From NCBI RefSeq assembly GCF_014836635.1, contig NZ_JACSQL010000011.1, forward strand, positions 1-64,000: a stretch of DNA of 64,000 nt. The letters run 5' to 3'. The stretch's first letter is position 1, and the number at the start of each line of letters is the position of its first letter. The translations under genes and the position numbers were made by a program. Of the stretch, positions 8,670 through 15,789 are shown in pieces. Origin of the DNA: Paenibacillus gallinarum (GTDB taxonomy: Bacteria > Bacillota > Bacilli > Paenibacillales > Paenibacillaceae). The notes below the pieces were generated by a model. It worked only from the letters and a program-made list of their open reading frames with translations. It was not told where the DNA came from and made no database searches.

Positions 8670-8915
8670 TTAATTTCCCTCCCACAAGTCTGAAAATCCA
8701 TTCCAGACATTTTCCATTATAATTTTACGGTCTTGGTTAACGATGATGTGAGCTGCTTCGTCACCGTACTGCTCATGTTCAAGTAGAAATACTCTTTCGC
8801 CTTCATAGTGCGAACTTTCCAGTGTGTACCATGTTCCTCTATGACCAATTATTTTAATGCCTTCCGATCCTATAGCACCCCTACTGCTCAATACATCAGA
8901 AGTTGTAGTCTTCAT
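8670..8915 (-). CDS. LPD28-like small protein (81 aa)
   Basis: An 81-residue protein with the pattern GHRGTWYTLES...VFLLEHEQYGDEAAHIIVN...NGFSDL. The same pattern recurs in the protein at 13240-13515, so the two are paralogues. It resembles LPD28, a small domain also found inside large polyvalent proteins of mobile elements; that assignment is from memory. The ATG at 8915 has GGAGCGAGACGGG upstream and a leader stem-loop at 8955-8975. First gene of a three-gene operon with 8003-8665 and 7606-7989. Confidence 0.75.
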   Translation of the reverse strand: MKTTTSDVLSSRGAIGSEGIKIIGHRGTWYTLESSHYEGERVFLLEHEQYGDEAAHIIVNQDRKIIMENVWNGFSDLWEGN

Positions 8916-8954
8916 ATCCCGTCTCGCTCCTAATATTTCATTGTCATTTGATTT

Positions 8955-8976
8955 ATTGGCGGGTACAAGCCGCGAT
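8955..8976 (-). promoter_or_regulatory. Conserved leader stem-loop, copy L1
   Basis: On the minus strand GCGG pairs with CCGC around a seven-base loop, followed by GCCAATAAA. It lies about 40 bases upstream of the gene at 8670-8915 and just after the terminator at 8987-9012. Member of a family of at least 13 leaders in this window. Confidence 0.75.
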
Positions 8977-8986
8977 TTAGAAAAAA

Positions 8987-9012
8987 AACCGATCCTTTTA
9001 TGGGATCGGTTT
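8987..9012 (-). terminator. Intrinsic terminator
   Basis: ACCGATCC / GGATCGGT stem flanked by an A-run and a T-run; ends the gene at 9045-9428. Confidence 0.85.
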
Positions 9013-9044
9013 TTTTACTTAGGTATAGGTGGCATGTAATAAAT

Positions 9045-9428
9045 TTATATAGATAATCCTTTTATTAGCATTTTTCGTTGTACCTGAGTAAGAACACTTC
9101 CTACAAGCGAATCAGGACAGTGTTGGACTAAAGTACGGTTACTTAGAACGCGAAGATCGTCTTTGCGGCTCAGTTTAACGAAAGCCCAAGATCCGTCTTC
9201 GAGTTTACCATTAATTACTCGACACGTTAGGAATCTATCGTTGTTTTTCGCGCCCATCTTTGCCATCATATCAATCAGAATACTTCCTGTGAAACAATAA
9301 GGCATATAATTTTCAATATCACCGATTTGGCACACGCAGTGCTTGAAAATAATCAGTTTATCATAATGACTATCTGACAGATCAGTAATCAGAAAATCTT
9401 GAGTTGGTCTATAGGCAGTTGTATACAT
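9045..9428 (-). CDS. Hypothetical protein (127 aa)
   Basis: A 127-residue soluble protein without a recognised family. It has a cysteine-containing core (FKHCVCQIGDIENYMPYCF) and a basic C-terminus (VQRKMLIKGLSI). ATG 9428 is preceded by GGAGCGTGACGAT. The 60 bases upstream, including the ribosome binding site, closely match those of the gene at 8670-8915, so the leader has been duplicated as a module. Monocistronic, between its own leader and terminator. Confidence 0.7.
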   Translation of the reverse strand: MYTTAYRPTQDFLITDLSDSHYDKLIIFKHCVCQIGDIENYMPYCFTGSILIDMMAKMGAKNNDRFLTCRVINGKLEDGSWAFVKLSRKDDLRVLSNRTLVQHCPDSLVGSVLTQVQRKMLIKGLSI

Positions 9429-9461
9429 ATCGTCACGCTCCTAATATTTCATTGTCATTTG

Positions 9462-9487
9462 TTTTATCGGCGGCGTTAGCCGCGCTT
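9462..9487 (-). promoter_or_regulatory. Conserved leader stem-loop, copy L2
   Basis: Minus-strand GCGGC-UAAC-GCCGC followed by CGATAAAAC. It starts only about 10 bases after the U-run of the preceding terminator, so any promoter for the gene at 9045-9428 must lie inside or beside this element. Confidence 0.82.
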
Positions 9488-9498
9488 TTGTTAAAAAA

Positions 9499-9531
9499 AA
9501 TTACCAATCCTTTTAATGGGATCGGTAATCA
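9499..9531 (-). terminator. Intrinsic terminator
   Basis: ATTACCAATCC / GGATCGGTAAT hairpin with a minus-strand U-run; second terminator behind the gene at 9592-10509. Confidence 0.8.
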
Positions 9532-9562
9532 GATTTTATATGCTTCAGGTAGTTATAAAGCA

Positions 9563-9589
9563 AGCAGCCCCCTGCAAAGGGGGCTGCTT
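9563..9589 (-). terminator. Intrinsic terminator
   Basis: AGCAGCCCCC / GGGGGCTGCT, a ten-base-pair stem directly after the stop codon of the gene at 9592-10509. Confidence 0.75.
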
Positions 9590-9591
9590 TC

Positions 9592-10509
9592 CTATTCTAT
9601 TTCATCCCATGTCCATGAACCTGCTCCGATTTGGTAAACTTTAGTTATAACACCATTAATGCATAATTCAGTAGCATCATATTTTTCTTTTTCTTCTTCT
9701 GTTTGTCCGAACAGAAGAAATTCAAAAGTATCATTGGTAGGATCATAATGACTAGAAGAATAATCTTCTTTATCTTTATTGTTATTATTAAATATTTGGG
9801 TGATCAAAATAGCTTGATCTTTAGTAAAGTACGGCATCGCCCAACCATTCCACTTTTCACCAAGTGTGTAACCTTCAAATGCGATTCCCTCATTTGCATC
9901 TAATCCAAAAGTTGTTAACTTAGGGGAAATAGTACTCGAATAATCTAATTCATTTCTTATAAGGGCATCTAATCCAGTATAAAGATCCGCATTCATCGGC
10001 AAATTGATAGATTGTCCTTTCAGTGTCATTGTTACATCATAATCATTCGTATACCCAATTTTGCGATCTTGCAATTGATCCATTAGATTAGAATTTGATG
10101 AGTTCATATGTTTCAAGAATGATTGTACATCATCTAAATTTAGGCTTTTGGGGTAACTTGTATCCAAAATAGTTCCCTTCATACCTTCCAAAACATAGCT
10201 TAATTCTCTTGCACTTTCATCTATAGAACTCCCGAAAATCTTCATTTCAGCTAATTGGTTCTCTAGGATTTCGGTATCATCTAATTCAATGGCTGTAATC
10301 AAACTCTCCATTACCCCTAATAATCTTTCCAGTAATCTATATTGTTCCACTGGAAAGAAAGGAGTGAAACCTAATACTATATCGGTGTATCCTTCAAACT
10401 TTAACGTATTCATTTGATTATATACTTGTTCAATATCAGCGCCTTTAGGTAAATCTATAAATTTATTTTTGTTGCCTTCAATATAGTTAATTCGATATGT
10501 TTTCTCCAT
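9592..10509 (-). CDS. Hypothetical protein with conserved GW(A/E)xPYF-type C-terminal domain
   Basis: A 305-residue acidic protein. The C-terminal part has GYTLGEKWNGWAMPYFTKDQAILI...YDPTNDTFEF, a pattern I associate with small domains in hypothetical proteins of Firmicutes plasmids and phages; the function of that domain is not known to me. The N-terminal 200 residues are mostly helical (for example YRLLERLLGVMESLITAIELDDTEILENQL). The start is ATG 10509, preceded by AAAGGGGATT; the longer frame to 10557 has no such site. Leader L3 lies about 90 bases upstream. Single gene with two terminators behind it. Confidence 0.72.
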   Translation of the reverse strand: MEKTYRINYIEGNKNKFIDLPKGADIEQVYNQMNTLKFEGYTDIVLGFTPFFPVEQYRLLERLLGVMESLITAIELDDTEILENQLAEMKIFGSSIDESARELSYVLEGMKGTILDTSYPKSLNLDDVQSFLKHMNSSNSNLMDQLQDRKIGYTNDYDVTMTLKGQSINLPMNADLYTGLDALIRNELDYSSTISPKLTTFGLDANEGIAFEGYTLGEKWNGWAMPYFTKDQAILITQIFNNNNKDKEDYSSSHYDPTNDTFEFLLFGQTEEEKEKYDATELCINGVITKVYQIGAGSWTWDEIE

Positions 10510-10597
10510 TCTAAAAATCCCCTTTATCGTTTTTTCTCGCAAAATACTCAATGACAAATATTAATGTCTTACTATGTACTTTTGTTCATCATTTCGT

Positions 10598-10622
10598 ATA
10601 TTGGCGGCATAAGCCGCGCTTG
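10598..10622 (-). promoter_or_regulatory. Conserved leader stem-loop, copy L3
   Basis: Minus-strand GCGGC-UUAU-GCCGC followed by CAATATACG; upstream of the gene at 9592-10509. Confidence 0.8.
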
Positions 10623-10631
10623 CCACAAAAA

Positions 10632-10660
10632 AAATACCGAACCTTAGAGGTTCGGTATTT
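10632..10660 (-). terminator. Intrinsic terminator
   Basis: AATACCGAACC / GGTTCGGTATT hairpin with a minus-strand U-run directly after the gene at 10660-10974. Confidence 0.85.
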
Positions 10661-10974
10661 TAGCTCATATTTTGAGACAAAAGATATTTAATTTCTATCT
10701 CTGAAATTCTATTTTTAAATTCTGTCTCATAACTCATCATTTCATCGTATGAATTAGTTAAAATCAACCTAGTACCACTAGACCATTCATTTAAGCATGT
10801 TTCCTCAACGATAATATAGCGTGCATTATTTTTTCCGATATTAATAATTTCAGCGTTATGCATAATATAATTGTCTAATAAAACTCCATCATAACTATCA
10901 TAAGAAATACCATGTTTGTCCGCTATATCTAACAACTCATTTACGACTTCATTACTTGCTTCAACAGTTATCAT
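10660..10974 (-). CDS. Hypothetical protein (104 aa)
   Basis: A small acidic, soluble protein with no recognised family. It starts MITVEASNEVVNELLDIADKHGI and has a mixed alpha/beta character. ATG 10974 has GGAG seven bases upstream. It lies 26 bp downstream of the gene at 11001-11243, and the shared terminator at 10632-10660 suggests a two-gene operon. Confidence 0.65.
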   Translation of the reverse strand: MITVEASNEVVNELLDIADKHGISYDSYDGVLLDNYIMHNAEIINIGKNNARYIIVEETCLNEWSSGTRLILTNSYDEMMSYETEFKNRISEIEIKYLLSQNMS

Positions 10975-11000
10975 TTTTATTCTCCATTCTTTAAGTAAAA

Positions 11001-11243
11001 TTATGCGTTAATTACATATACGTAAATGAACTCAGCGTATACTTGTTGTTCAGTTGCACGTTGGTAATATCTCTTTATTTCTCTCACTAGATATTTGCTA
11101 TGTACTTTGTCCTCGATGTCGTTAAATTCCAAGATATCTCCCTTTCTTGGAATATCGTTGCTTGGGATTTTTGTGAGAAGCATGTCGCAATTATCAATGT
11201 CTTCATACCCGTTCGTTCCACTCTTAACTGCCACATAAAACAT
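11001..11243 (-). CDS. Hypothetical protein (80 aa)
   Basis: An 80-residue protein, probably a small beta-barrel (KGDILEFNDIEDKVHSKYLVREIKRYYQRATEQQVYAEFIYVYVI). ATG 11243 has a strong AAGGTGGAG. First gene of an operon with 10660-10974. Unlike its neighbours, no leader stem-loop is seen close upstream. Confidence 0.68.
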   Translation of the reverse strand: MFYVAVKSGTNGYEDIDNCDMLLTKIPSNDIPRKGDILEFNDIEDKVHSKYLVREIKRYYQRATEQQVYAEFIYVYVINA

Positions 11244-11591
11244 TTTATCTCCACCTTCTTAAATTTATCGTTTTAAATCTCAGCCAATTCTCCGCTATTT
11301 ATATTTATTAATGAATAACAAGCTTGGTACTTTGTTACCTAAAGAATGGTTAGTCTCTGTAATTCGCTTACGATACTTCTTAGAAGTGTCTCGGCTTATA
11401 TCGGTTCTATCCTTTTCATCTCTTATTGTATAGGTCCTTGCATGATGATGAAGCGTAGCAAAATCATGATGCTGCCCTTATGCATGGCTACTTGATGGGA
11501 GCGCAGCAAGTCGTAGCGAGCATGATGTAGTCGTGCCTTCCCTGATCAGCATCAGAACGTCCCTATCATATACGTCACCCATGTATTTCTA
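11244..11591. other. Intergenic region with a hairpin-rich segment
   Basis: No gene is seen. The part at about 11430-11560 is less AT-rich and contains short inverted repeats such as CTTG...CAAG around a GGAGCGCAG loop near 11491-11510. That loop recalls the GAAGCGCAGCGGA loop near 5495. Nothing more can be supported. Confidence 0.4.
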
Positions 11592-11915
11592 TCACATGCA
11601 TCTTACAGCATCCTCCTCTTCTGGAGAAACTAACAAATGATGATCATGTGTTAACATAAAATAATCAAGAACATTATTATTAAATTGATAATCGAACAAT
11701 TTTGTTTGATTAAATGCATCAGCTAAACGTTTTAAATAATCGTCGTAGATTTCTAAATCTTCATCTAAAGATTGATAACTTATAATTCTGTTTGCTACAT
11801 GCTCATCAAAAATTATAGTCTTCGGATGTGCTTGAAATAATCCATTGCTGGGCTTTGCCCAATCCGTTCCTGAGATCTTTTCTCCCTCAAAATCAAATTC
11901 AAATCTTTTTCTCAT
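11592..11915 (-). CDS. Hypothetical protein (107 aa)
   Basis: A 107-residue acidic protein of unknown family (FDFEGEKISGTDWAKPSNGLFQAHPKTIIFDEHVANRIISY). The pattern suggests an N-terminal strand pair and a helical middle, with a histidine-rich turn near residue 90 (LTHDHHLL). ATG 11915 has GAGGAGG eight bases upstream. It has leader L4 about 70 bases upstream. Confidence 0.68.
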   Translation of the reverse strand: MRKRFEFDFEGEKISGTDWAKPSNGLFQAHPKTIIFDEHVANRIISYQSLDEDLEIYDDYLKRLADAFNQTKLFDYQFNNNVLDYFMLTHDHHLLVSPEEEDAVRCM

Positions 11916-11980
11916 AAAAATATCCTCCTCTATATAAAATCAATGATAGTTTTATAACTTTTATTTCATACTTCATTTTA

Positions 11981-12006
11981 TTTATTGGGGGCGCTAGCCG
12001 CGCTTT
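11981..12006 (-). promoter_or_regulatory. Conserved leader stem-loop, copy L4
   Basis: Minus-strand GCGGC-UAGC-GCCCC (one mismatched pair) followed by CCAATAAAT; upstream of the gene at 11592-11915. Confidence 0.68.
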
Positions 12007-12080
12007 TCAAGAATTACCGAACTTAAATATGTCTGGTAGAGTTAAATCGGTAGTGATAATTTAATTTTCGTTATCATTAG

Positions 12081-12106
12081 TTTTATTGGCAGCGTAAGCT
12101 GCGCTT
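12081..12106 (-). promoter_or_regulatory. Conserved leader stem-loop, copy L5 (no gene of its own)
   Basis: Minus-strand GCAGC-UUAC-GCUGC followed by CAATAAAAC. The stem has compensatory changes relative to L2. Only about 75 bases separate it from L4, with room for an 11-codon frame (MITKIKLSLPI) lacking a ribosome binding site, so the gene once served by this leader seems to have been lost. Confidence 0.75.
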
Positions 12107-12115
12107 TTCTAAAAA

Positions 12116-12147
12116 AAATACCGCACCCATTAATGGGTGCGGTATTA
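12116..12147 (-). terminator. Intrinsic terminator
   Basis: AATACCGCACCCA / TGGGTGCGGTATT hairpin with a minus-strand U-run, downstream of the HigBA pair. Confidence 0.85.
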
Positions 12148-12225
12148 AGGTGCTAAACTTCTTTATAACAATCGTTTATTTAAATCACTTCGACTACTAC
12201 TCATTGTTATAATTGCCAAAAGAAA

Positions 12226-12247
12226 TAGAGCCCCGGCAGGGGCTCTA
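12226..12247 (-). terminator. Terminator-like hairpin
   Basis: TAGAGCCCC / GGGGCTCTA stem about 60 bases after the antitoxin stop codon; it has only a weak U-run. Confidence 0.6.
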
Positions 12248-12304
12248 TTATTCATGGCGGTTAAATACTACATATCATTTAAAGATCAACGTTCCTAGAC
12301 TTAC

Positions 12305-12622
12305 TTAAGCATGAGCCATTACTCCCGCCGCTTGTTCATCCAGAGCACTCAGACCAACAGTCATATCCAAAGCAACTGCAATTTTCATCACTGTTTCGAT
12401 GGAAGGGACTGATGATGAAGTCTCCAACCTTGCTACCTGAGCCTGGGTTATTCCTGCTCGTTCAGCAACTTGGGCTTGAGTGAGTCCAAGAGACTTACGT
12501 CTATTAACGATCTGTACAACCAATTTTGCCATCTCACTGATCACTTTTTTCTCATACTCAGACTTGTAATCCAATTCTTTTTTGAAGTTACTCCATGTTC
12601 TGAGTTTTTTATTATTATTCAT
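12305..12622 (-). CDS. higA: HigA-type antitoxin, XRE-family HTH
   Basis: A 105-residue antitoxin of a type II toxin-antitoxin pair. The XRE helix-turn-helix is near residues 45-95 (RKSLGLTQAQVAERAGITQAQVARLETSSSVPSIETVMKIAVALDM). Such antitoxins bind and neutralise the toxin and repress their own promoter. The start is ATG 12622, with GGAGGTGATAATCAA before it; the frame to 12664 has no such site. It follows the toxin gene by about 65 bp; the toxin-first order is typical of higBA. The gene symbol reflects family resemblance. Confidence 0.85.
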   Translation of the reverse strand: MNNNKKLRTWSNFKKELDYKSEYEKKVISEMAKLVVQIVNRRKSLGLTQAQVAERAGITQAQVARLETSSSVPSIETVMKIAVALDMTVGLSALDEQAAGVMAHA

Positions 12623-12687
12623 TTGATTATCACCTCCACTATGATTGGGTAGAAGATTACACATATCTTCTACCCTATTTCACTATA

Positions 12688-13035
12688 TTACGAGCCTTCC
12701 CTAGCAACCCAATCCTTCATTCGTTTTCGAGCCCTATCAATTTCAGCCTTGGGGGTTTGTTGGGTGCTTTTCACAAATATCGTCAAAAGCACTATGTAAC
12801 CTTCCCATCGGAAATACGTAATCCGGTATCGCTTGGCTCGTATTTCGTAAAGTGGACCTTGGAGTTGCCTTGTATGGGGCATCCCATGTTCTACTTTGTC
12901 TATCGAGTATTCGATTGCTTCAAGCGCTGCCGTCGCTTGTCGATTACCCTTCTTAGCACTTTCGTTTAATTCGGTTAGGACTTTCTCAACTTCTGAGTTG
13001 CCCTTCTCCGTGTAGTAAAATATAACTTCCGCCAT
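12688..13035 (-). CDS. higB: HigB/RelE-type toxin
   Basis: A 115-residue protein of the RelE/HigB (phage Gp49-like) superfamily, ribosome-dependent mRNA interferases. The recognisable core is LYEIRAKRYRITYFRWEGYIVLLTIFVKSTQQTPKAEIDRARKRMKDW, including the hallmark F-KST/K-TP-EI segment. It stands upstream of the XRE antitoxin and would be co-expressed with it. A role in plasmid maintenance is inference. The ORF looks full length. Confidence 0.87.
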   Translation of the reverse strand: MAEVIFYYTEKGNSEVEKVLTELNESAKKGNRQATAALEAIEYSIDKVEHGMPHTRQLQGPLYEIRAKRYRITYFRWEGYIVLLTIFVKSTQQTPKAEIDRARKRMKDWVAREGS

Positions 13036-13085
13036 GAATAACCTCTTTCTTGTGTCGATAGTAGTAAGAATAAATTATATCATTC

Positions 13086-13116
13086 TCGATATAATTATAT
13101 CTCCAACGATATAAAA
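13086..13116 (-). promoter_or_regulatory. Palindromic operator and promoter region of the HigBA operon
   Basis: A perfect 14-base palindrome, GATATAATTATATC at 13088-13101, with a half-site ACGATATAA at 13106-13114, lies about 50 bp upstream of the toxin start. It is a natural binding site for the HigA-type antitoxin; binding is inferred. Confidence 0.6.
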
Positions 13117-13140
13117 TTACAATATTTACAAACGATTAAA

Positions 13141-13164
13141 AGAGCTCTCCACAATGGAGAGCCC
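13141..13164 (-). terminator. Intrinsic terminator
   Basis: GGGCTCTCC / GGAGAGCTC stem on the minus strand followed by UUUUA; behind the gene at 13240-13515. Confidence 0.75.
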
Positions 13165-13239
13165 TATAATAGAAGTTTGTGTAGAAGGTAGGTTGTTCGG
13201 CAAGAACACAAACTTACCCATCTTTTCGCTTTTTGAAGA

Positions 13240-13515
13240 TTATCGGTCAACCATCACTCTGCGAGTCAGGCTTTGGCTGTCAGGAGTCTCCTCATCCGAT
13301 TCTGATGCAAGCGCATAAGCGTAATCAGCGAATCCGTTCATAACATCTTCTAATAGCAATTCACCGTTCTCATCAACGATGACGCTAGCTGCATCCTCCC
13401 CGTACTGGTCGTGCTCCATTAAGAAGAGCTTATGTCCGTCAGATGTGTTTCGATTACTGATTTCGCTCCATGTTCCGTTATGCCCTTTTATTTGAATATG
13501 TTGCATTCTTGTCAT
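13240..13515 (-). CDS. LPD28-like small protein (91 aa)
   Basis: Paralogue of the protein at 8670-8915. It shares GHNGTWSEI...LFLMEHDQYGEDAASVIVDENGELLLEDVMNGFADY. Residues 70-91 form a charged C-terminal extension (ASESDEETPDSQSL) absent from the other copy. ATG 13515 has AGGAGG seven bases upstream, and leader L6 is about 55 bases upstream. Single gene with its own terminator. LPD28 assignment is from memory of the family pattern; function unknown. Confidence 0.75.
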   Translation of the reverse strand: MTRMQHIQIKGHNGTWSEISNRNTSDGHKLFLMEHDQYGEDAASVIVDENGELLLEDVMNGFADYAYALASESDEETPDSQSLTRRVMVDR

Positions 13516-13565
13516 TGATTAACCTCCTATGTAGTCGTTCTATCTTTTCGTTTAATTTCAAGCTT

Positions 13566-13591
13566 TTTATCGGCCGGTTTACCGGCGCTTT
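13566..13591 (-). promoter_or_regulatory. Conserved leader stem-loop, copy L6
   Basis: Minus-strand GCCGG-UAAA-CCGGC followed by CGATAAAAA, upstream of the gene at 13240-13515. The stem pairs are G-C swapped relative to L2, which is compensatory. Confidence 0.8.
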
Positions 13592-13769
13592 TGATTTATT
13601 TAAAGCTCGTCTTCTGAGGACCAAGAGTTTACGCCATACTAGGTATAAATTACACCGTACTAAGTAATAAAGGTACTGAGGGGGTAACCAAACCGCCCCC
13701 AGTCTATATTGGAGCAAAGATCTACTCTATATGTTCTGACAAACTAATTTGATTAATGGAGTATTGCAA

Positions 13770-14285
13770 TTATTTTTTAGCTTTTTTCTCACGTTCTTTT
13801 ATTCTAGGCTCGTAATAATTTTTCATGACTAACTCATGTATCTTAATGTATCTACCTGTATGATATACCAAACCTATTTCTTCAAATGCCTGCAGATTAC
13901 CTAGCCTGCGGTCTTGTTTGATTGTTCCTGGTTGCAATCCCCATAATTTTTCCGCTTCGTTTGTAAACATCACTTTTTTCATCGAACCGATACAAGATGG
14001 ACAAACAGTAATATTAGCTGGATCTGCCGTGTTATTATATTGATAAAATAATTGTACCGGTTCTTGATCTTCCTTTATCCAATTATCACAGACAGTACAG
14101 CTTTTATTTGATCGTAAGGATGTTAATTTTTCGAGACGATATCTCAAATCTTTTAACTGATTATCTATTAGCCCTTGAGTAGTGAACCGTACTTCAAACG
14201 GTAGCGTGTCTTTTATCAGTGCAAATTGGTCTGCAGCCCGCTCCAGCTCTACAATTTTCTCTTTAGTACTTTCAATTATGGACAT
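13770..14285 (-). CDS. Zinc-finger protein with putative helix-turn-helix
   Basis: A 171-residue basic protein. Residues 1-55 are helical (EKIVELERAADQFALIKDTL). A zinc finger follows with CTVC near residue 63 and CPSC near 94. The C-terminal half (FTNEAEKLWGLQPGTIKQDRRLGNLQAFEEIGLVYHTGRYIKIHE) looks like a helix-turn-helix of the kind used in small DNA-binding regulators. ATG 14285 has GGAGGAG upstream. A long inverted repeat at 14313-14348 just upstream suggests autoregulation, which is inference. Confidence 0.7.
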   Translation of the reverse strand: MSIIESTKEKIVELERAADQFALIKDTLPFEVRFTTQGLIDNQLKDLRYRLEKLTSLRSNKSCTVCDNWIKEDQEPVQLFYQYNNTADPANITVCPSCIGSMKKVMFTNEAEKLWGLQPGTIKQDRRLGNLQAFEEIGLVYHTGRYIKIHELVMKNYYEPRIKEREKKAKK

Positions 14286-14312
14286 TTATAAACTCCTCCA
14301 AACGAAACATTT

Positions 14313-14348
14313 AATCGATATTGGTTATAATCATAACCGATATCGATT
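14313..14348. promoter_or_regulatory. 36-bp inverted repeat, likely operator
   Basis: AATCGATATTGGTTAT and ATAACCGATATCGATT form a 16-base inverted repeat with 15 matches around a four-base spacer, 28 bp upstream of the zinc-finger/HTH gene. There is no U-run, so a protein-binding site is more likely than a terminator. Confidence 0.65.
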
Positions 14349-14494
14349 ATATATATCAAATTACTCCTTTTAGAGATTCCCGATGGAGGAAGAAAACCAT
14401 TGATAACAAAGGGATTTATCAACGGATATAGTAAATTTATTTGAGAAAAGAGACAGAAATATAAGGTTCATTCTCTCTGCCTCTCTGCTTTGTT

Positions 14495-15052
14495 TTAGAA
14501 TGGTAAATCTTCGTCGGTGTCCATCTTTCTGTTGAATACAGGATCATCGTTACTAAGTGTGTAAGCTCCGAAATCGGTGGTGAATGGAATACCAAAAGCA
14601 CCATTCATGTTCGTAACGATTCCACGATCTACGCACATCTTCATCCACTCTTTGTTATAAGTGATTAGCTGACTATCAAGTGCTAGCCCTTTGATGTTCG
14701 CCTTACGAGCTTCAGGAATAACAACCTCTTCTAATGCACGAGTCATTAACTGGTAAGATTGAGGGTCATTCCATTCCACTTTCGGTCCATCGTAACGAGC
14801 ACCATATCCATCGGCTAGGATAGCGTAGTAGTCAATATTGTTCGTAGCGACACACGCAATTTCAATAAGAAGATAGTCGGCGTACGTCACGAACTCAAAT
14901 GCCATTACTCGATGGCCATCAGTTATAAAATAAGGCATACCACGGAAAGTCTTAATGTCCTCGGTGATAGATCCTGTATATCCTTGTAGATGATTGAACT
15001 CGATTGCTTGGGCTGTAGGCATAAGAACCTGTAAGTCAGTTTGAATATTCAT
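14495..15052 (-). CDS. Hypothetical protein with SSB-like acidic C-terminal tip
   Basis: A 185-residue soluble protein of unknown fold (MPTAQAIEFNHLQGYTGSITEDIKTFRGMPYFITDGHRVMAFEF). Its last residues, MDTDEDLPF, match the acidic D-D-D-(L/I)-P-F tip of bacterial single-stranded DNA-binding proteins, the docking peptide for RecQ, PriA, RecO and others. The body does not look like an SSB OB-fold. It could therefore recruit SSB-interacting enzymes or compete with SSB for them. ATG 15052 has GAGGAGC upstream. Function is inference from the tail alone. Confidence 0.72.
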   Translation of the reverse strand: MNIQTDLQVLMPTAQAIEFNHLQGYTGSITEDIKTFRGMPYFITDGHRVMAFEFVTYADYLLIEIACVATNNIDYYAILADGYGARYDGPKVEWNDPQSYQLMTRALEEVVIPEARKANIKGLALDSQLITYNKEWMKMCVDRGIVTNMNGAFGIPFTTDFGAYTLSNDDPVFNRKMDTDEDLPF

Positions 15053-15116
15053 AATAATTAGCTCCTCTTATTTTAGTTTTTGGTAATTCTTTGTTCACCC
15101 ACAAACAGCTATAAAA

Positions 15117-15156
15117 TAAATAGCCATGTACCGTGTTAACGGTTCATGGCTATTTT
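15117..15156. terminator. Bidirectional intrinsic terminator
   Basis: AAATAGCCATG / CATGGCTATTT outer stem with an inner ACCGT/ACGGT pairing; ends the gene at 15167-15415. Confidence 0.8.
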
Positions 15157-15166
15157 GATATATTTG

Positions 15167-15415
15167 TTATATGGGGCGTGAGCTGGTTTTAACAGCTACA
15201 TCCTCTGTTTTTGGATAAATGTATTGGGCTGGCTTGAGATAAATTTTTGTTGCATTTTTTGATTCCTGTTTAGCTCTATTTATAGCTTCAGCTTCATCAT
15301 CTGCTGCCTGTTGTTCACGCTTTAGGTCCCAGAGATTATACATACAGACCACGATAAGTCCGATAAAGAGAAATGCTCCAATTGCTTGCCACCAAGGCGT
15401 GTTAATAATATTCAT
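15167..15415 (-). CDS. Small single-pass membrane protein (82 aa)
   Basis: One predicted transmembrane helix at residues 8-27 (WWQAIGAFLFIGLIVVCMYNL) is followed by a charged, probably cytoplasmic helix (KREQQAADDEAEAINRAKQESK) and a polar tail. ATG 15415 has AGGAGTG upstream. No family recognised. It lies between the Spo0E-like gene and a terminator. Confidence 0.68.
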   Translation of the reverse strand: MNIINTPWWQAIGAFLFIGLIVVCMYNLWDLKREQQAADDEAEAINRAKQESKNATKIYLKPAQYIYPKTEDVAVKTSSRPI

Positions 15416-15496
15416 TGTTCAATCACTCCTGTTTTGTTAGTATGGAGAGGCGTATGACCCGCAAAGTTATTACGCCTCAAGGATTAAGCCGATTAC

Positions 15497-15712
15497 TTAG
15501 GTAGTCGGTTTTTTCATGTCTTTCAATTGCTTGGTAAGTAGAATATATTGATTGATTTTCTCATCCAGTTTTTGAGATACTTCAATCACCTCTTGACTGA
15601 GTAGTCCAAGCTCTGAGCCGATTCTTTCCATCAATGATCGAAGCGCCTCCAGATCCGTCCAAATAATCTGAATTTGATCCTGTATTCCCTCTAGTGAACT
15701 TGGATTTTCCAT
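15497..15712 (-). CDS. Spo0E-like aspartyl-phosphate phosphatase
   Basis: A 71-residue helical-hairpin protein. It has the Spo0E family pattern: a first helix (IIWTDLEALRSLMERIGSELGL) and then SQEVIEVSQKLDEKINQYI, in which SQ-LD-IN-Y is the family signature. Spo0E proteins dephosphorylate Spo0A~P and so delay sporulation; a plasmid copy could bias host cell fate, which is inference. The start is ATG 15712; GGAGAGGG lies about 13 bases upstream, a somewhat long spacing. A hairpin with a plus-strand T-run overlaps the stop codon. Confidence 0.72.
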   Translation of the reverse strand: MENPSSLEGIQDQIQIIWTDLEALRSLMERIGSELGLLSQEVIEVSQKLDEKINQYILLTKQLKDMKKPTT

Positions 15713-15789
15713 ATCTCAGCAACACCCTCTCCGCTAATGCTTCAACGACGATTAAAAAGAATTATGGGTTGAAATCCGCCTTCACTCCT

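Noticed and set aside
13478..13717. Minus-strand 79-residue frame
   Set aside because: It overlaps the leader and start of the real gene at 13240-13515 and has no start signal.
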